Virus record (IMG/VR): IMGVR_UViG_3300025646_000347
Location: 1 to 24,742 of that record
Origin: a virus
Strand: one strand, 5' to 3'
Length of the DNA: 24,742 nucleotides
A model generated the notes under the pieces. The model was not told where the DNA came from and searched no databases. It saw only the letters and a program-made list of their open reading frames with translations. Below are positions 6,849 to 15,590 of the stretch, one piece after another; positions within the stretch are counted from its first letter, which is position 1; every line of letters begins with the position of its first letter. Both the position numbers and the translations under genes were made by a program.

Positions 6849-7556
6849 TTATGCCCATTGTACGGAAACACCGTGTATTCTTGATTCTTGGTTAGCACAT
6901 TCTATTTTATATACTATTGATGAACCACTAGTTGATGAAAAAGTTTGTTTAGCAGACCATATTTTCATACCAGAAGCGCCTGTAAAATAACCGCCATCTG
7001 TTAATGTCGCTGTTGTAAACGTTGATCCACCATCACGTGATACACTAACTATAAAGTCTGTGTTTGCTGTAGGACTTCCAACATCTTCTTGCCATAGAAT
7101 AACTCTAAACTTAGACGGAGCAGATTCTGCTGAATAAGAGTTACCTATAATTGTTCCTGATACACCAGAAGCATTGTTATAATAGTCATCTGTACTATTA
7201 TAAGTCATACCTGTAGAACTAGAAACACCTGTTTCATCTTCGTATTGGTCAACAAAACCATCCACTAATGCCTGTTTTGATAAACCTTCATTTTGTGATC
7301 TTTTAAAATTTTGAGCAGCCACAGCATAAAATAATCTATCTACCTCTGCTTCAGCAGCGATACCATTACATTTTGATACTGGAATGCCAGCAGCACTTGT
7401 TATGTCAGCGTCCGTTATTGAACCTGATAGATTAAATTTACTTTTTGTTATAGCAGCGTTAGCAGCAAAATCGTCATTACTTAAAGTGTTTAACTTTACT
7501 GATCCTGATTCTATTGTGCCATCTGCAAAGTTGGCATTTGTTACTCGTGTTGTCAT
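6849..7556 (-). CDS. Tail fibre protein, short paralogue of the adhesin
   Basis: A 235-residue protein with the same architecture as the 508-aa neighbour but no glycine domain. The N-terminal fibre unit (SNDDFAANAAITKSKFNLSG) is followed by a linker with VDGFVDQYEDETGV and DDYYNN, then a C-terminal beta domain at about 144-235 containing VSRDGGSTFTTATLTDGG and ending RIHGVSVQWA. The C-terminal domain is found in other marine phage fibre proteins and is likely a beta-sandwich for oligomerisation or binding. AGGAG lies 9 bases before the ATG. The two genes are adjacent and co-directional, which fits a tandem duplication. It may be a structural connector while the long copy carries receptor specificity. 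Confidence 0.8.
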   Translation of the reverse strand: MTTRVTNANFADGTIESGSVKLNTLSNDDFAANAAITKSKFNLSGSITDADITSAAGIPVSKCNGIAAEAEVDRLFYAVAAQNFKRSQNEGLSKQALVDGFVDQYEDETGVSSSTGMTYNSTDDYYNNASGVSGTIIGNSYSAESAPSKFRVILWQEDVGSPTANTDFIVSVSRDGGSTFTTATLTDGGYFTGASGMKIWSAKQTFSSTSGSSIVYKIECANQESRIHGVSVQWA

Positions 7557-7574
7557 TTAGACGAACTCCTATTT

Positions 7575-7817
7575 TTAGATTGGCAATTCTCTAATAATGA
7601 TTTGTACACCACTTGCTGGAGCAGTTGTGAAAGTCAAAGTTGTTCCAGAAATTGTATAGTCAGTTGTTGGTTTTTGTAAAACTCCGTTTTCTGTTACTAA
7701 CACTTTATCAACTGTTTGATTTTGTGTTACAGTAAATCCCGTAGTTGAACCATCACCTGTTGCCGATCTAACATTGATTTCAGTTGGTCTGTCTTTACCT
7801 TGTATGTATCTTACCAT
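7575..7817 (-). CDS. Small beta-rich virion protein, 80 aa
   Basis: An 80-residue protein containing ATGDGSTTGFTVTQNQ, ENGVLQKPTTDYTISG and TLTFTTAPASGVQIIIRE. This strand pattern (a GDGstt-F-T start, VNGVLQ-type turn, DYTIsGttltFttAPasG) is a widespread module in phage tail fibre and structural proteins. It is probably a small fibre-associated or baseplate protein. The ATG follows AGGATC, and the upstream 66-aa gene ends 2 bases before it, so the pair is translationally close. No enzymatic residue is evident. Confidence 0.75.
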   Translation of the reverse strand: MVRYIQGKDRPTEINVRSATGDGSTTGFTVTQNQTVDKVLVTENGVLQKPTTDYTISGTTLTFTTAPASGVQIIIRELPI

Positions 7818-7819
7818 TG

Positions 7820-8020
7820 TTATGATCCTACTTTTGTTCCGAAGTAACCAGTTTCGTTGTTTACTTCTCTAGTTTCATCTGCCGCTTTTGGATTATAAAC
7901 TTCGCCATTATTGCCTACTATTTTAGCAAATACAGTACCGTTAACTCTCTTAATTTGTGCATTAAGAGTCGGTGCGCTATTACCTTTATCGCTGTCGTTT
8001 ATAATTTTTTTAATTGCCAT
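7820..8020 (-). CDS. Hypothetical small protein, 66 aa
   Basis: A 66-residue soluble protein starting MAIKKIINDSDKG, with VNGTVFAKIVGNNGEVYNPK in the centre. An AAAGG ribosome site precedes the ATG at 8020. No family is recognised. It sits inside the run of small late genes between the 122-aa and 80-aa structural proteins and is packed 2 bases from the latter, so a virion or assembly role is likely but unproven. Confidence 0.65.
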   Translation of the reverse strand: MAIKKIINDSDKGNSAPTLNAQIKRVNGTVFAKIVGNNGEVYNPKAADETREVNNETGYFGTKVGS

Positions 8021-8047
8021 ATGAACCTTTATTTGTTAAAAAAAATA

Positions 8048-8416
8048 TTATACGTCTTCTAAAACAGACATTACAACATCTATTGATGAACCAGCAGAAG
8101 CCTCTGCTCTAATTACATCACCTGTTGTACCGTCATTTTGAAGAACTATTTTGTTACCTTGCATTATTTCAACTGTAGTGTTTCCTGGAACTTTTAAATC
8201 TTTACAGATGTAACCATCGTTGGTTCCATCATAGTTATCTAAAAATAGACCTACTGTTCTTTCAGAAGCATTTTTATTACAAACTGAAATGCCGATAACG
8301 ATTGATTCTAATGCTGTAGAACCTGCACCTGCTGGAACTGTGTAAACAGCGTCCGCTGAAGCGCCAGTTGATGTTCCTACATCACCTTTTACTTGTCTTT
8401 TAAAATCGTTTGCCAT
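8048..8416 (-). CDS. Small virion structural protein, 122 aa
   Basis: A 122-residue beta-rich protein starting MANDFKRQVKGDVG. It has a YTVPAGAGSTALESIVIGISVCN segment and a VGLFLDNYDG turn, and resembles small phage proteins with a tail-fibre-attached jelly-roll-like fold (VPAg-st-ivi-i-vaN pattern). GGAG lies 4 to 5 bases before the ATG. It begins a late transcript behind the TATAAATA box at 8502-8509 and carries an 86-base leader with an inverted repeat. Role in the virion inferred from neighbours. Confidence 0.7.
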   Translation of the reverse strand: MANDFKRQVKGDVGTSTGASADAVYTVPAGAGSTALESIVIGISVCNKNASERTVGLFLDNYDGTNDGYICKDLKVPGNTTVEIMQGNKIVLQNDGTTGDVIRAEASAGSSIDVVMSVLEDV

Positions 8417-8438
8417 ATCTCCGTCCTAATTTATTTTA

Positions 8439-8465
8439 TTAGTTTAGATAAATTTACTAAACTAA
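8439..8465. repeat. 9-bp inverted repeat in leader of 122-aa gene
   Basis: TTAGTTTAG (8439-8447) and CTAAACTAA (8457-8465) form a perfect but A/T-rich 9-bp stem with a 9-base loop. It lies between the late box at 8502 and the ATG at 8416. There is no T-run after it on the coding strand, so it is not a typical terminator. It may shape or stabilise the mRNA leader. Confidence 0.45.
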
Positions 8466-8501
8466 ATGTTTTGTTTATAGTTAGTCAACTTATACATTAT
8501 C

Positions 8502-8509
8502 TATTTATA
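8502..8509 (-). promoter_or_regulatory. T4-type late promoter box (TATAAATAG)
   Basis: An exact late box in the 100-bp gap between the 145-aa gene (ends 8517) and the 122-aa gene (starts 8416), on the coding strand. Confidence 0.75.
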
Positions 8510-8516
8510 TTTCTCT

Positions 8517-8954
8517 CTATCCTAATGCTATTGCCTGAGCGATTGCAAAAGGTTGAGTAGCAACACTAGTACTATTTAGTGTTAAAGTACCAGTAGCGTT
8601 TATATTAGTGCCACTTATAGAAGTACTAGTGAAACTTGTAATTCCTGATATAGTAGTATTTAGTGTTACTGTCATAGTATCTGGACTAGACACAGTTGTT
8701 GTAATATTACTGTCACCAGCAAAATTAAATATATCTCCTCCAACCGCATTAGCAACAACTTCTTGTGTTGTAGAACTACTATCTCTAATTGTAAATTTAG
8801 CAACTCCAGCATTGATTTCATTAACAGCACCAACAATAGATGTTGCTATGGTAGTTAATGTAGCAGGATCGCCTATATCAGTAGATGATAGACTATTAAA
8901 ACTTGTTCTAAAGTTTTCTAATGTATCTGTTACTGCGACTGTTCTTGCTGTCAT
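8517..8954 (-). CDS. Tail fibre-type structural protein, 145 aa
   Basis: A 145-residue protein with VTDTLENFRTSFNSLSSTD near the N-terminus (residues 8-26). The TLE-FRT-FN-LS motif recurs at the start of many marine T4-like phage fibre proteins. It then has AATSIVGAVNEIN-like helical sequence and Thr/Ser-rich beta repeats (ISGITSFTSTSISGTNINATG). It looks like a fibre protein reduced to an attachment domain plus a short shaft. The start at 8954 has only weak purine-rich sequence upstream (AGAGAAAG), and the preceding gene ends 6 bases earlier, so coupling is likely. Function inferred from composition and place. Confidence 0.75.
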   Translation of the reverse strand: MTARTVAVTDTLENFRTSFNSLSSTDIGDPATLTTIATSIVGAVNEINAGVAKFTIRDSSSTTQEVVANAVGGDIFNFAGDSNITTTVSSPDTMTVTLNTTISGITSFTSTSISGTNINATGTLTLNSTSVATQPFAIAQAIALG

Positions 8955-8960
8955 TACTTA

Positions 8961-9179
8961 CTAAACTTTCTCTTTTAATAATTTTTTAATTTCTAAAATT
9001 TCTGCTTTTAAAGAATTAATTTCTCTAACCGCTGCTTTCATTTGGTCGTTATTCGAGTCTCTCTCTCGTTTTCTTTTCATATACACTTCATATTCAGATT
9101 TATTTGAATTAACAATCGCTTGAGATTTACTGTCTCTAACTAGTGAAGTGTATCCTTCAACTTTTAAATAACGACTCAT
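8961..9179 (-). CDS. Hypothetical coiled-coil protein, 72 aa
   Basis: A 72-residue protein. The N-terminus (MSRYLKVEGYTSLVRD) and Tyr/Arg-rich middle (YEVYMKRKRERD) are followed by a heptad-type C-terminal helix from about 43 to 72 (NSLKAEILEIKKLLKEKV). Small proteins with this layout are conserved among T4-like cyanophages beside structural genes. A coiled-coil oligomerisation or tail-assembly role is plausible, but no function is established here. No strong ribosome site is visible; the upstream 95-aa gene ends 10 bases before. Confidence 0.65.
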   Translation of the reverse strand: MSRYLKVEGYTSLVRDSKSQAIVNSNKSEYEVYMKRKRERDSNNDQMKAAVREINSLKAEILEIKKLLKEKV

Positions 9180-9189
9180 AATTACTTTA

Positions 9190-9477
9190 CTAAATTCTAT
9201 TTCCGTGAGAAGCGTTACCTCTTACTTTGATATAATGATTTGTTGGGTCTTCAGCAATCCAAGCATTTAACTGCGTGTAATTGTATGAAGATGTATCATT
9301 TAAATCTATGTAGTGATAATTGCCGTGTGTATCCGTAACCGCTATTTTTATTTTAGCAGCATTTGTATCGCTGTAATCATTATTTTCATACAAATATCTT
9401 GCCTCTAAAATTTCATCTTTTGAAAAAATAGCAGGTTTAAGATCAGGATTATATCTGTCATCGTGGTTTAAACTCAT
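9190..9477 (-). CDS. Hypothetical late protein, 95 aa
   Basis: A 95-residue acidic, Tyr/Asn/Asp-rich protein starting MSLNHDDRYNPD, with AAKIKIAVTDTHGNYHYIDL and a C-terminal HYIKVRGNASHGNRI. No family is recognised. The start at 9477 has a good AGGAG at the right spacing and a TATAAATA box about 18 bases upstream, so it is a well-supported late gene. The giant structural gene ends 21 bases upstream of it. A small virion protein is the likeliest role. Confidence 0.65.
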   Translation of the reverse strand: MSLNHDDRYNPDLKPAIFSKDEILEARYLYENNDYSDTNAAKIKIAVTDTHGNYHYIDLNDTSSYNYTQLNAWIAEDPTNHYIKVRGNASHGNRI

Positions 9478-9495
9478 TTGTTTCTCCTTTTTCTA

Positions 9496-9503
9496 TATTT
9501 ATA
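9496..9503 (-). promoter_or_regulatory. T4-type late promoter box (TATAAATA)
   Basis: An exact late box overlapping the stop codon of the 2025-aa gene and 18 bases upstream of the 95-aa gene start. It would begin the transcript for the small structural genes. Confidence 0.7.
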
Positions 9504-12500
9504 CTGCCAAGGCAATTGCTCTCATATCTCTCAATATTGGAGGATAAGATGAAATACTGCCTTTCATAACTATTTTAATTTGAAAAGAAGTAAATGATGA
9601 TAAGTTACTTACTGAATATTTGTATTCTTTAAATGTTACATCATCTTCAGCAGGCGTTACTGTTAAGTCTTCGCTACCATCTGTATTAAATGGTACCCAA
9701 CTTAAATCATCAATTTTTCTTTCGTCTTGTGAACCTATAATTCTATAATATACTCTTACACTTGAACTTGATCTTACGTTTTGAGTTAATCTTACATCTA
9801 AAGATGTTGACTCATTTTCCAATATTACAGGTTTAGTTAAATAAACAGCAGCAGTTGAAGTTCCAGATGATGATGTATCATCAACATAGTCTGGAGTGTT
9901 TCCTGAAGTTGGATTATTTAATCTGTTACCTATTACAAAAGCACTTGTTCTTTGTAAGTCAATAGCAGGTGAAAGTTTTGTATTTGTAGTTGATAACTCT
10001 ATAGTTACAAACAAAGATTTATTTCCTGACATTTCGTTTGTTTCATTTATTTCACTTGCAACCATTTTAGGTGCTTCAAAATAAATGTTGTCATTAGGAA
10101 CAACTGAAATTCTATTTCCATAAGTTGTTAAACTAAATTCTGATTCAGAACCGTGTATAGATTTACCTGAAGTAGGTTGTACAAAAAATCTCATTGATGT
10201 ATCTGGTACTTGTAAAGTTTGTATACCTGCTAAGTTTAATACATCATAAACTCTATTTTGTGTAGCAGTTACAGTTGTACCTCCAACATCTCCTGTTGCC
10301 GTAGCAGTTCCAGTAGTTGTAATATCATAACTATCTAAAGTTACGTTTGAAATACTTGTATATGTTCCATTAATATCACCAGAAGCAATACCGTTATATG
10401 TACCACTTGCTAAACCAGCAATAGTAACGTTGTTACTTGTTCCGTGCATACCGTGGTTTGGATGGAATACTCTAATCACACCAGAACCATTTGTTGTTCT
10501 TAAAGGATTATTTTTAAGTGTTCTTGCTGATAATGTATCGTTTGATAAAGTAACTGTTCCTGTTACGTTACTAAATTCTGCACGTTTTAATTTAAATTTA
10601 AAGTCTTCATTTTGTTCAGCAGACCAAGTTGTGCCGTTTTGTGATTTAAATAATACACCAGCATATGGTTGTGCTGATATTGTTCTATCTGAACCTATAT
10701 TTGTTTCTCCCATTCTTGCAACATAAACATTATATTCTTGTGAGTTTGCTAATAATACAAAACAGTATTCAACATTGTCTTGTATATAAACAGGACTTGG
10801 AAACGTAAATGTAGTTACCGCTGAAGCGTCTGAAGATATATTTACATCAGCAGGATTTTTTGTAACTTCCGAGAATGGTAATATTTTTTGACCTGGATAA
10901 CCATTTACAACATTTCTTAATTGAAGTGTAACTGGAATATTAGAATCTTTAGAACTGAAATAAACATCTAAAGAAGTTAAAAATACACCACCTGCGTCAT
11001 CTATTAAGAATGTTTGTGCTAAAGGATCGTGGTAACCAATTTGTCTTTCTTCCGTTCTTGTAGATGTTCTAGTAATTTGTCTGGATTCATCTACTGCTCT
11101 ATTTTCTACTCTAAATTCTCTACTTGAAATAATTGTTTCTCTTACAGTTTCTAATAAACCTCTAGCAATATATTCTGCGTTACCAGCAGTTTCAATAGTG
11201 CCAGTTAAACTATTTGTAGATGAACTTGTTAATCTAAATTGTCTTTGACCTGTTCTCCATCTAGGATTTGAATCAACTTTTGGATCAGGTATTGCGAAAG
11301 TACCTGATACTGCACCATTTGTATCTGAAACTAAATTACCACCTAATGAACCACCTGTCGGTGTAACATATGAAGATATATCTATACCATCAAAGAAAGG
11401 ATAAACTCTAGTATTAGGTTTTAATCTTGTAGCAGAAAAAGTTAATGTTCTACTTCTAATAAACGGAACAAAAGCAACTGATACAATTCTATCACCAATT
11501 GATGTTCTTACAGTTTCAGGTATTGCAACTGATCTAATACCTGTTCTTGTTTGTGAAACTTGTTGTGCTGTTGTAATTTCTTCTTTTGCAATTACTCTCC
11601 AACCGTGTCCGCCTCTTGTTTCATAAGTTGATACACGTTGTCTTTGTACTTCAGATGGAGTGCCTGCCCAAGTATCTTGCCAGTTGTTCCAAACTGTAGA
11701 TAAAGGAAATTCTGATAATTGACCAGAGTTACCAGTTTGTTTAACTAAGTTATCCCAACTACCATTAGGATTATTAATAACTAATTCTGGTGCTCTTTCT
11801 GTTTCTCTCCACTCGTCTGTTGGTGGAGTTAATTCTATTGAACCAATCCAAGTAAAAATACCAAATGGGTTTACGTTGATTGATTTACTTGCATATGGTT
11901 GATCTATTAAAGTTGTTTCTGTATAAGGTAACGTTAATAAGTCACCAGTCTTTTGATAAAGAGCAGCCGTTCTATCAGCAGCAACTATGGCAGTACCATC
12001 GTCATCTCTTTCAATAAGTTTTACAGCATCCTCGTGGAATGTAGGTCTTGCTTCACCTTTTGCATAATCAATAGATAATTTGTAATCGTTATTTCCAACG
12101 TCACCTATTCCGTGACCAACAAAGTTATCAACTATAAATCCATTTTTAAATCTGTCAAAACCATTTGCGTCTTGTATTTGTAAATTCTGTGCTTGTGCTT
12201 CTAATAAAGATAATTGAGTATAATATTCAATAGTGTCAATTCTTTTTGAAATAGCACCAATATCTCTCATTGTGTATCTTCTATTATCAACAGTTTCAAT
12301 ACCTACTTCAGATGTATCTAAAGTGTAACTTGGTAAGTATAATGTGTAAAGGTGCATTGCATTATCTAATGTACCAGGTACATTTGGACTTGATGAACTA
12401 GCGCCTTTTAATACTTTAAAGTTGCCTTCTTTGTCTAAGAATATTTTATCAACTCTTTGTAAATAAAATTCAAAGTCTGAAGTTATGTCTGAATTAAATC

Positions 12501-15500
12501 TTATAACATCAACTGTTGAAGCACCTGTACCATCAAATGATCTATCTTGGACTCCTGAATTGATTGTTGAAGCGTCATCAACACGTGGTCTAAAATCTAA
12601 ACTATCTCTTAATTCAAATCTTTCACCAGTAGTAACTGAAATATAACTTGGAATATTTTCATAATCAATAACTCCTGAATATGAATCTACATCAAAGTAA
12701 TCTCCAGAACCGTGTGAGAAATAATCAAAGTCAACTAATAGACGACCAGTTGGCGCTAACGCACCATCATTTAATATTAATCTACCAATATCATAGAAGT
12801 TATCTCTTTGACCATTATCTAATGTAAATCTATTTGTAATATCTGTATCACTTGAAGTAGCAGCAGTACTAAAATCTGAAGACATATAAACTGCATTAAT
12901 TTGATAAACGTCTGCTTTACCTAAACCAATTGTTCCTGATTCAATAACTGTTTGAGAACTTATAGCAACTGTTGAATTAGAGTTTAATGTTTTTGTTTTT
13001 GAACCTGCAACTGATCTATTGATTGTTGCTAAAATTTTAACTTTGTGTCCTTGATAGTTTGCACCAAAATCAAGTGTTAAAGTTTTACCTACTGGAGAAC
13101 CGCCAAGTGTGAATATCGGATCACCTTCGTGGTTGTTGCCTGATAAACTTAATACATCTCCAACTGCACCAGAACCACCAGCGCCAGTTGACATAATAGA
13201 AACTGAAAAATCTTTTTCTAACAAAGCACTAAATGTTTCGTTAGTACCAGCAGTAATTGTTACATCACCATTTGATGATAATGTACCAGTAAAGTGTCTT
13301 CTTACTTCAAAGTTTGTATCTGTAATACCAGAGTTAGCAGTAGTCTTTAATGTTTTAATTGTTGAATATGGTAATTTAAATATTGATACGTTTCTATTTG
13401 CGTCTTGTAATTTTGCACGTCTTCTTGTTGCAATTGTTTTTGTTGAAGCAGCAGCAGTTACACTTGATAAAGTTAAACTGTTATTATTAATAATTGCTTC
13501 AATTAATTTTGTTTCTGTATTACCACTATCGTTTGTAAATGAAATTGAATCACCTACTGATAATTCATCTGTAAATCTTGTTCCAATACCTGTAACAGAA
13601 TCACTACCTGAACCAATATCTAAAGAACCAGATAATACAAAATTTTCTCCATAAGTGTTATCTAGTGCTGTATCAGCAGTATATGTTGGAGAACCTGCCA
13701 TACCAACTTGTTTAACGTTGTGTATATCATATTCTTGTACTGCATTAAATCCAACTGCGTTTGATTGTATAACCGCTGTGTTACTTGAAGTACCACCTGT
13801 AATTGTTTCTCCAGCAACAAATGTTCCAGATGTATTTGATATAACTACAACACCGTGTGTAGCGGTACCACCTGAAGTATAACTTGTTACATTAACTGCG
13901 TTACCATCTGTATCATAAATTTCAAAAGTATTTGCGTCTGGATTTCTAACTGTAAATACAGCAGTACCTTGTGCTGATGAATCTACTTGCCAAGTAGCAC
14001 CTGCTATAGTAACTTGTTGACCTTCTTTAAAAGTATGACCTGTAGAAGTTACAACACCAGGACTTGCAACAGATATATCTGTTATTGTAGCAGACTTAGT
14101 TGCTGAAATAGATTGAACTGTACCAGTAGCATTTGAAGTACTACCAGTTACTACTTCACCTGTAGTAAATGATTGATTAGTTGTAATATTTAAATGTGTG
14201 AATAATACTATGTCAAATAGATAGTGTTTGTAAACTGCACTTGTTAATGAACCACTAGCAAAAATATTTGATGTAGCAGTGCCAGATACATATTCAAATC
14301 CTCTGGATTTAGCACGACCTATTTGTGGAACAGTTACACCACTTGTTGATTGTTCACTACCACGTGAACTTGTAGCAGTATCATAAAGATTAACTGCTTT
14401 AAATGCTTCAATATCACCAGTAACAAATCCAATGTCTGGCGATCCGTAAATGTTTGTAACATTGATATAGTTACCTACATTAAATCTTGTATTAAAATTT
14501 TGTTCAGTATCAAAGTCTCTTGCTTTTTCTACATCAACATAAGTTGTTCCAACAGTTTCTATTTCATAACCTTTTACATATGCTTTACCTGGAGATAATC
14601 CAATTGCAAGTTTATCAGCACTACCGCCAGCAGCAGCACTATAGATACCTCTATTGTTACCAGAAATTAAATGTTCTCTAATATCTATGTCAAAATTTCT
14701 AACAGTATAATCACCTGACTCGTCATATGTTCTTCTAGCAAAAGTATCTTCTAATATTCCATAGTCAGTTGTTCTAACTCTATTTTGTAAGTTACCATTT
14801 GACAGTCTTAATAATTCTATAAAGTTTGCGTCTTCAGTACTTGCAATAGTTTTTTTTGCAAGTGTTAAATCTATTTTAAATCTATGAGCGCCTGGAGCAT
14901 TTGCGTTTGAAGAACCAGCAGCGTTATCATTTAGAGTTGCGTCATCATTTGAAGTTACAAAAGATTCTACAACAGATAGACCTACTCTATAACTTGGAGT
15001 GTTTGTATATTTGTCAAGTATTAAAACTTGATTAGAAACTTGTACGTGAAAACCATTAATGTAATAAACACCTGCTTGTATTTCAGCAGCAGAACCAGTT
15101 GCTGTTGTATCTACTGTAGCAGTAGCAGCCGAACCTGATATTGTACAATTTAAAGTTTCACCATCTGTAAATGTGGATGCTGTATTATTAGTTCCAGTCT
15201 TTGTATATTTTACATAAAGAGTATCTGGATCAGTACCGTCTGTAGCAACTGCGTTAACACAAGTTGCAACAACTCCTGAAGTAGCACCCGTTAGTGTAAC
15301 ACCAATATAGTTTGAAATAGTTGAATTAGATTTTGCTGAAAGTTTAACTGCATAATATTCCAAGTCATAACCAATCTCGCCAGGAATAATCATTGCACCT
15401 TTATCAAAAAGATGATCTGATACTCTTTCGATTTGATTTTGTAATATTGTTTGTGATTGTGTTAATTCTCTCGCCTGAACAGCAAACGCTGGTCTAAACA

Positions 15501-15576
15501 ATATACGGTGAAATTTTTTACTTTCAACGTAGTCATCATAATATGGCGAAAGATTAAAGTCTGTAGGACTTGGCAT
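9499..15576 (-). CDS. Giant DUF4815-like baseplate/tail structural protein
   Basis: A 2025-residue protein, the largest in the window. The N-terminus (NLSPYYDDY, then RILFRPAFAVQARELTQSQ at 24-42) is the hallmark of the DUF4815 family of marine T4-like phages. Conserved family blocks follow: LRDSLDFRPRVDD near residue 1000, and a later region with VPFIRSRTLTFSATRLKPN and VYPFFDGIDISSY near 1380. Inserted modules are visible: GE-x-x-TG-x-TS-x-AT units at about 136-155, 470-488 and 586-604, and E1_FCCH-like segments at about 500-570 and 1700-1775. It lies just downstream of gp8 in the position of T4 genes 9-11 and is probably a baseplate-rim or fibre-attachment protein. The start at 15576 has AAAGGAAAG upstream. 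Confidence 0.85.
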   Translation of the reverse strand: MPSPTDFNLSPYYDDYVESKKFHRILFRPAFAVQARELTQSQTILQNQIERVSDHLFDKGAMIIPGEIGYDLEYYAVKLSAKSNSTISNYIGVTLTGATSGVVATCVNAVATDGTDPDTLYVKYTKTGTNNTASTFTDGETLNCTISGSAATATVDTTATGSAAEIQAGVYYINGFHVQVSNQVLILDKYTNTPSYRVGLSVVESFVTSNDDATLNDNAAGSSNANAPGAHRFKIDLTLAKKTIASTEDANFIELLRLSNGNLQNRVRTTDYGILEDTFARRTYDESGDYTVRNFDIDIREHLISGNNRGIYSAAAGGSADKLAIGLSPGKAYVKGYEIETVGTTYVDVEKARDFDTEQNFNTRFNVGNYINVTNIYGSPDIGFVTGDIEAFKAVNLYDTATSSRGSEQSTSGVTVPQIGRAKSRGFEYVSGTATSNIFASGSLTSAVYKHYLFDIVLFTHLNITTNQSFTTGEVVTGSTSNATGTVQSISATKSATITDISVASPGVVTSTGHTFKEGQQVTIAGATWQVDSSAQGTAVFTVRNPDANTFEIYDTDGNAVNVTSYTSGGTATHGVVVISNTSGTFVAGETITGGTSSNTAVIQSNAVGFNAVQEYDIHNVKQVGMAGSPTYTADTALDNTYGENFVLSGSLDIGSGSDSVTGIGTRFTDELSVGDSISFTNDSGNTETKLIEAIINNNSLTLSSVTAAASTKTIATRRRAKLQDANRNVSIFKLPYSTIKTLKTTANSGITDTNFEVRRHFTGTLSSNGDVTITAGTNETFSALLEKDFSVSIMSTGAGGSGAVGDVLSLSGNNHEGDPIFTLGGSPVGKTLTLDFGANYQGHKVKILATINRSVAGSKTKTLNSNSTVAISSQTVIESGTIGLGKADVYQINAVYMSSDFSTAATSSDTDITNRFTLDNGQRDNFYDIGRLILNDGALAPTGRLLVDFDYFSHGSGDYFDVDSYSGVIDYENIPSYISVTTGERFELRDSLDFRPRVDDASTINSGVQDRSFDGTGASTVDVIRFNSDITSDFEFYLQRVDKIFLDKEGNFKVLKGASSSSPNVPGTLDNAMHLYTLYLPSYTLDTSEVGIETVDNRRYTMRDIGAISKRIDTIEYYTQLSLLEAQAQNLQIQDANGFDRFKNGFIVDNFVGHGIGDVGNNDYKLSIDYAKGEARPTFHEDAVKLIERDDDGTAIVAADRTAALYQKTGDLLTLPYTETTLIDQPYASKSINVNPFGIFTWIGSIELTPPTDEWRETERAPELVINNPNGSWDNLVKQTGNSGQLSEFPLSTVWNNWQDTWAGTPSEVQRQRVSTYETRGGHGWRVIAKEEITTAQQVSQTRTGIRSVAIPETVRTSIGDRIVSVAFVPFIRSRTLTFSATRLKPNTRVYPFFDGIDISSYVTPTGGSLGGNLVSDTNGAVSGTFAIPDPKVDSNPRWRTGQRQFRLTSSSTNSLTGTIETAGNAEYIARGLLETVRETIISSREFRVENRAVDESRQITRTSTRTEERQIGYHDPLAQTFLIDDAGGVFLTSLDVYFSSKDSNIPVTLQLRNVVNGYPGQKILPFSEVTKNPADVNISSDASAVTTFTFPSPVYIQDNVEYCFVLLANSQEYNVYVARMGETNIGSDRTISAQPYAGVLFKSQNGTTWSAEQNEDFKFKLKRAEFSNVTGTVTLSNDTLSARTLKNNPLRTTNGSGVIRVFHPNHGMHGTSNNVTIAGLASGTYNGIASGDINGTYTSISNVTLDSYDITTTGTATATGDVGGTTVTATQNRVYDVLNLAGIQTLQVPDTSMRFFVQPTSGKSIHGSESEFSLTTYGNRISVVPNDNIYFEAPKMVASEINETNEMSGNKSLFVTIELSTTNTKLSPAIDLQRTSAFVIGNRLNNPTSGNTPDYVDDTSSSGTSTAAVYLTKPVILENESTSLDVRLTQNVRSSSSVRVYYRIIGSQDERKIDDLSWVPFNTDGSEDLTVTPAEDDVTFKEYKYSVSNLSSFTSFQIKIVMKGSISSYPPILRDMRAIALAV

Positions 15577-15590
15577 TTTATATCTTTCCT

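Noticed and set aside
8439-8465. Inverted repeat as a terminator
   Set aside because: The stem is A/T-rich and no T-run follows on the coding strand; it is kept only as a leader inverted repeat.
13109-13882. Long plus-strand open frames (181 and 75 aa) opposite the giant gene
   Set aside because: They are antisense shadows of a clear DUF4815-like coding region, lack ribosome sites and have unnatural composition.
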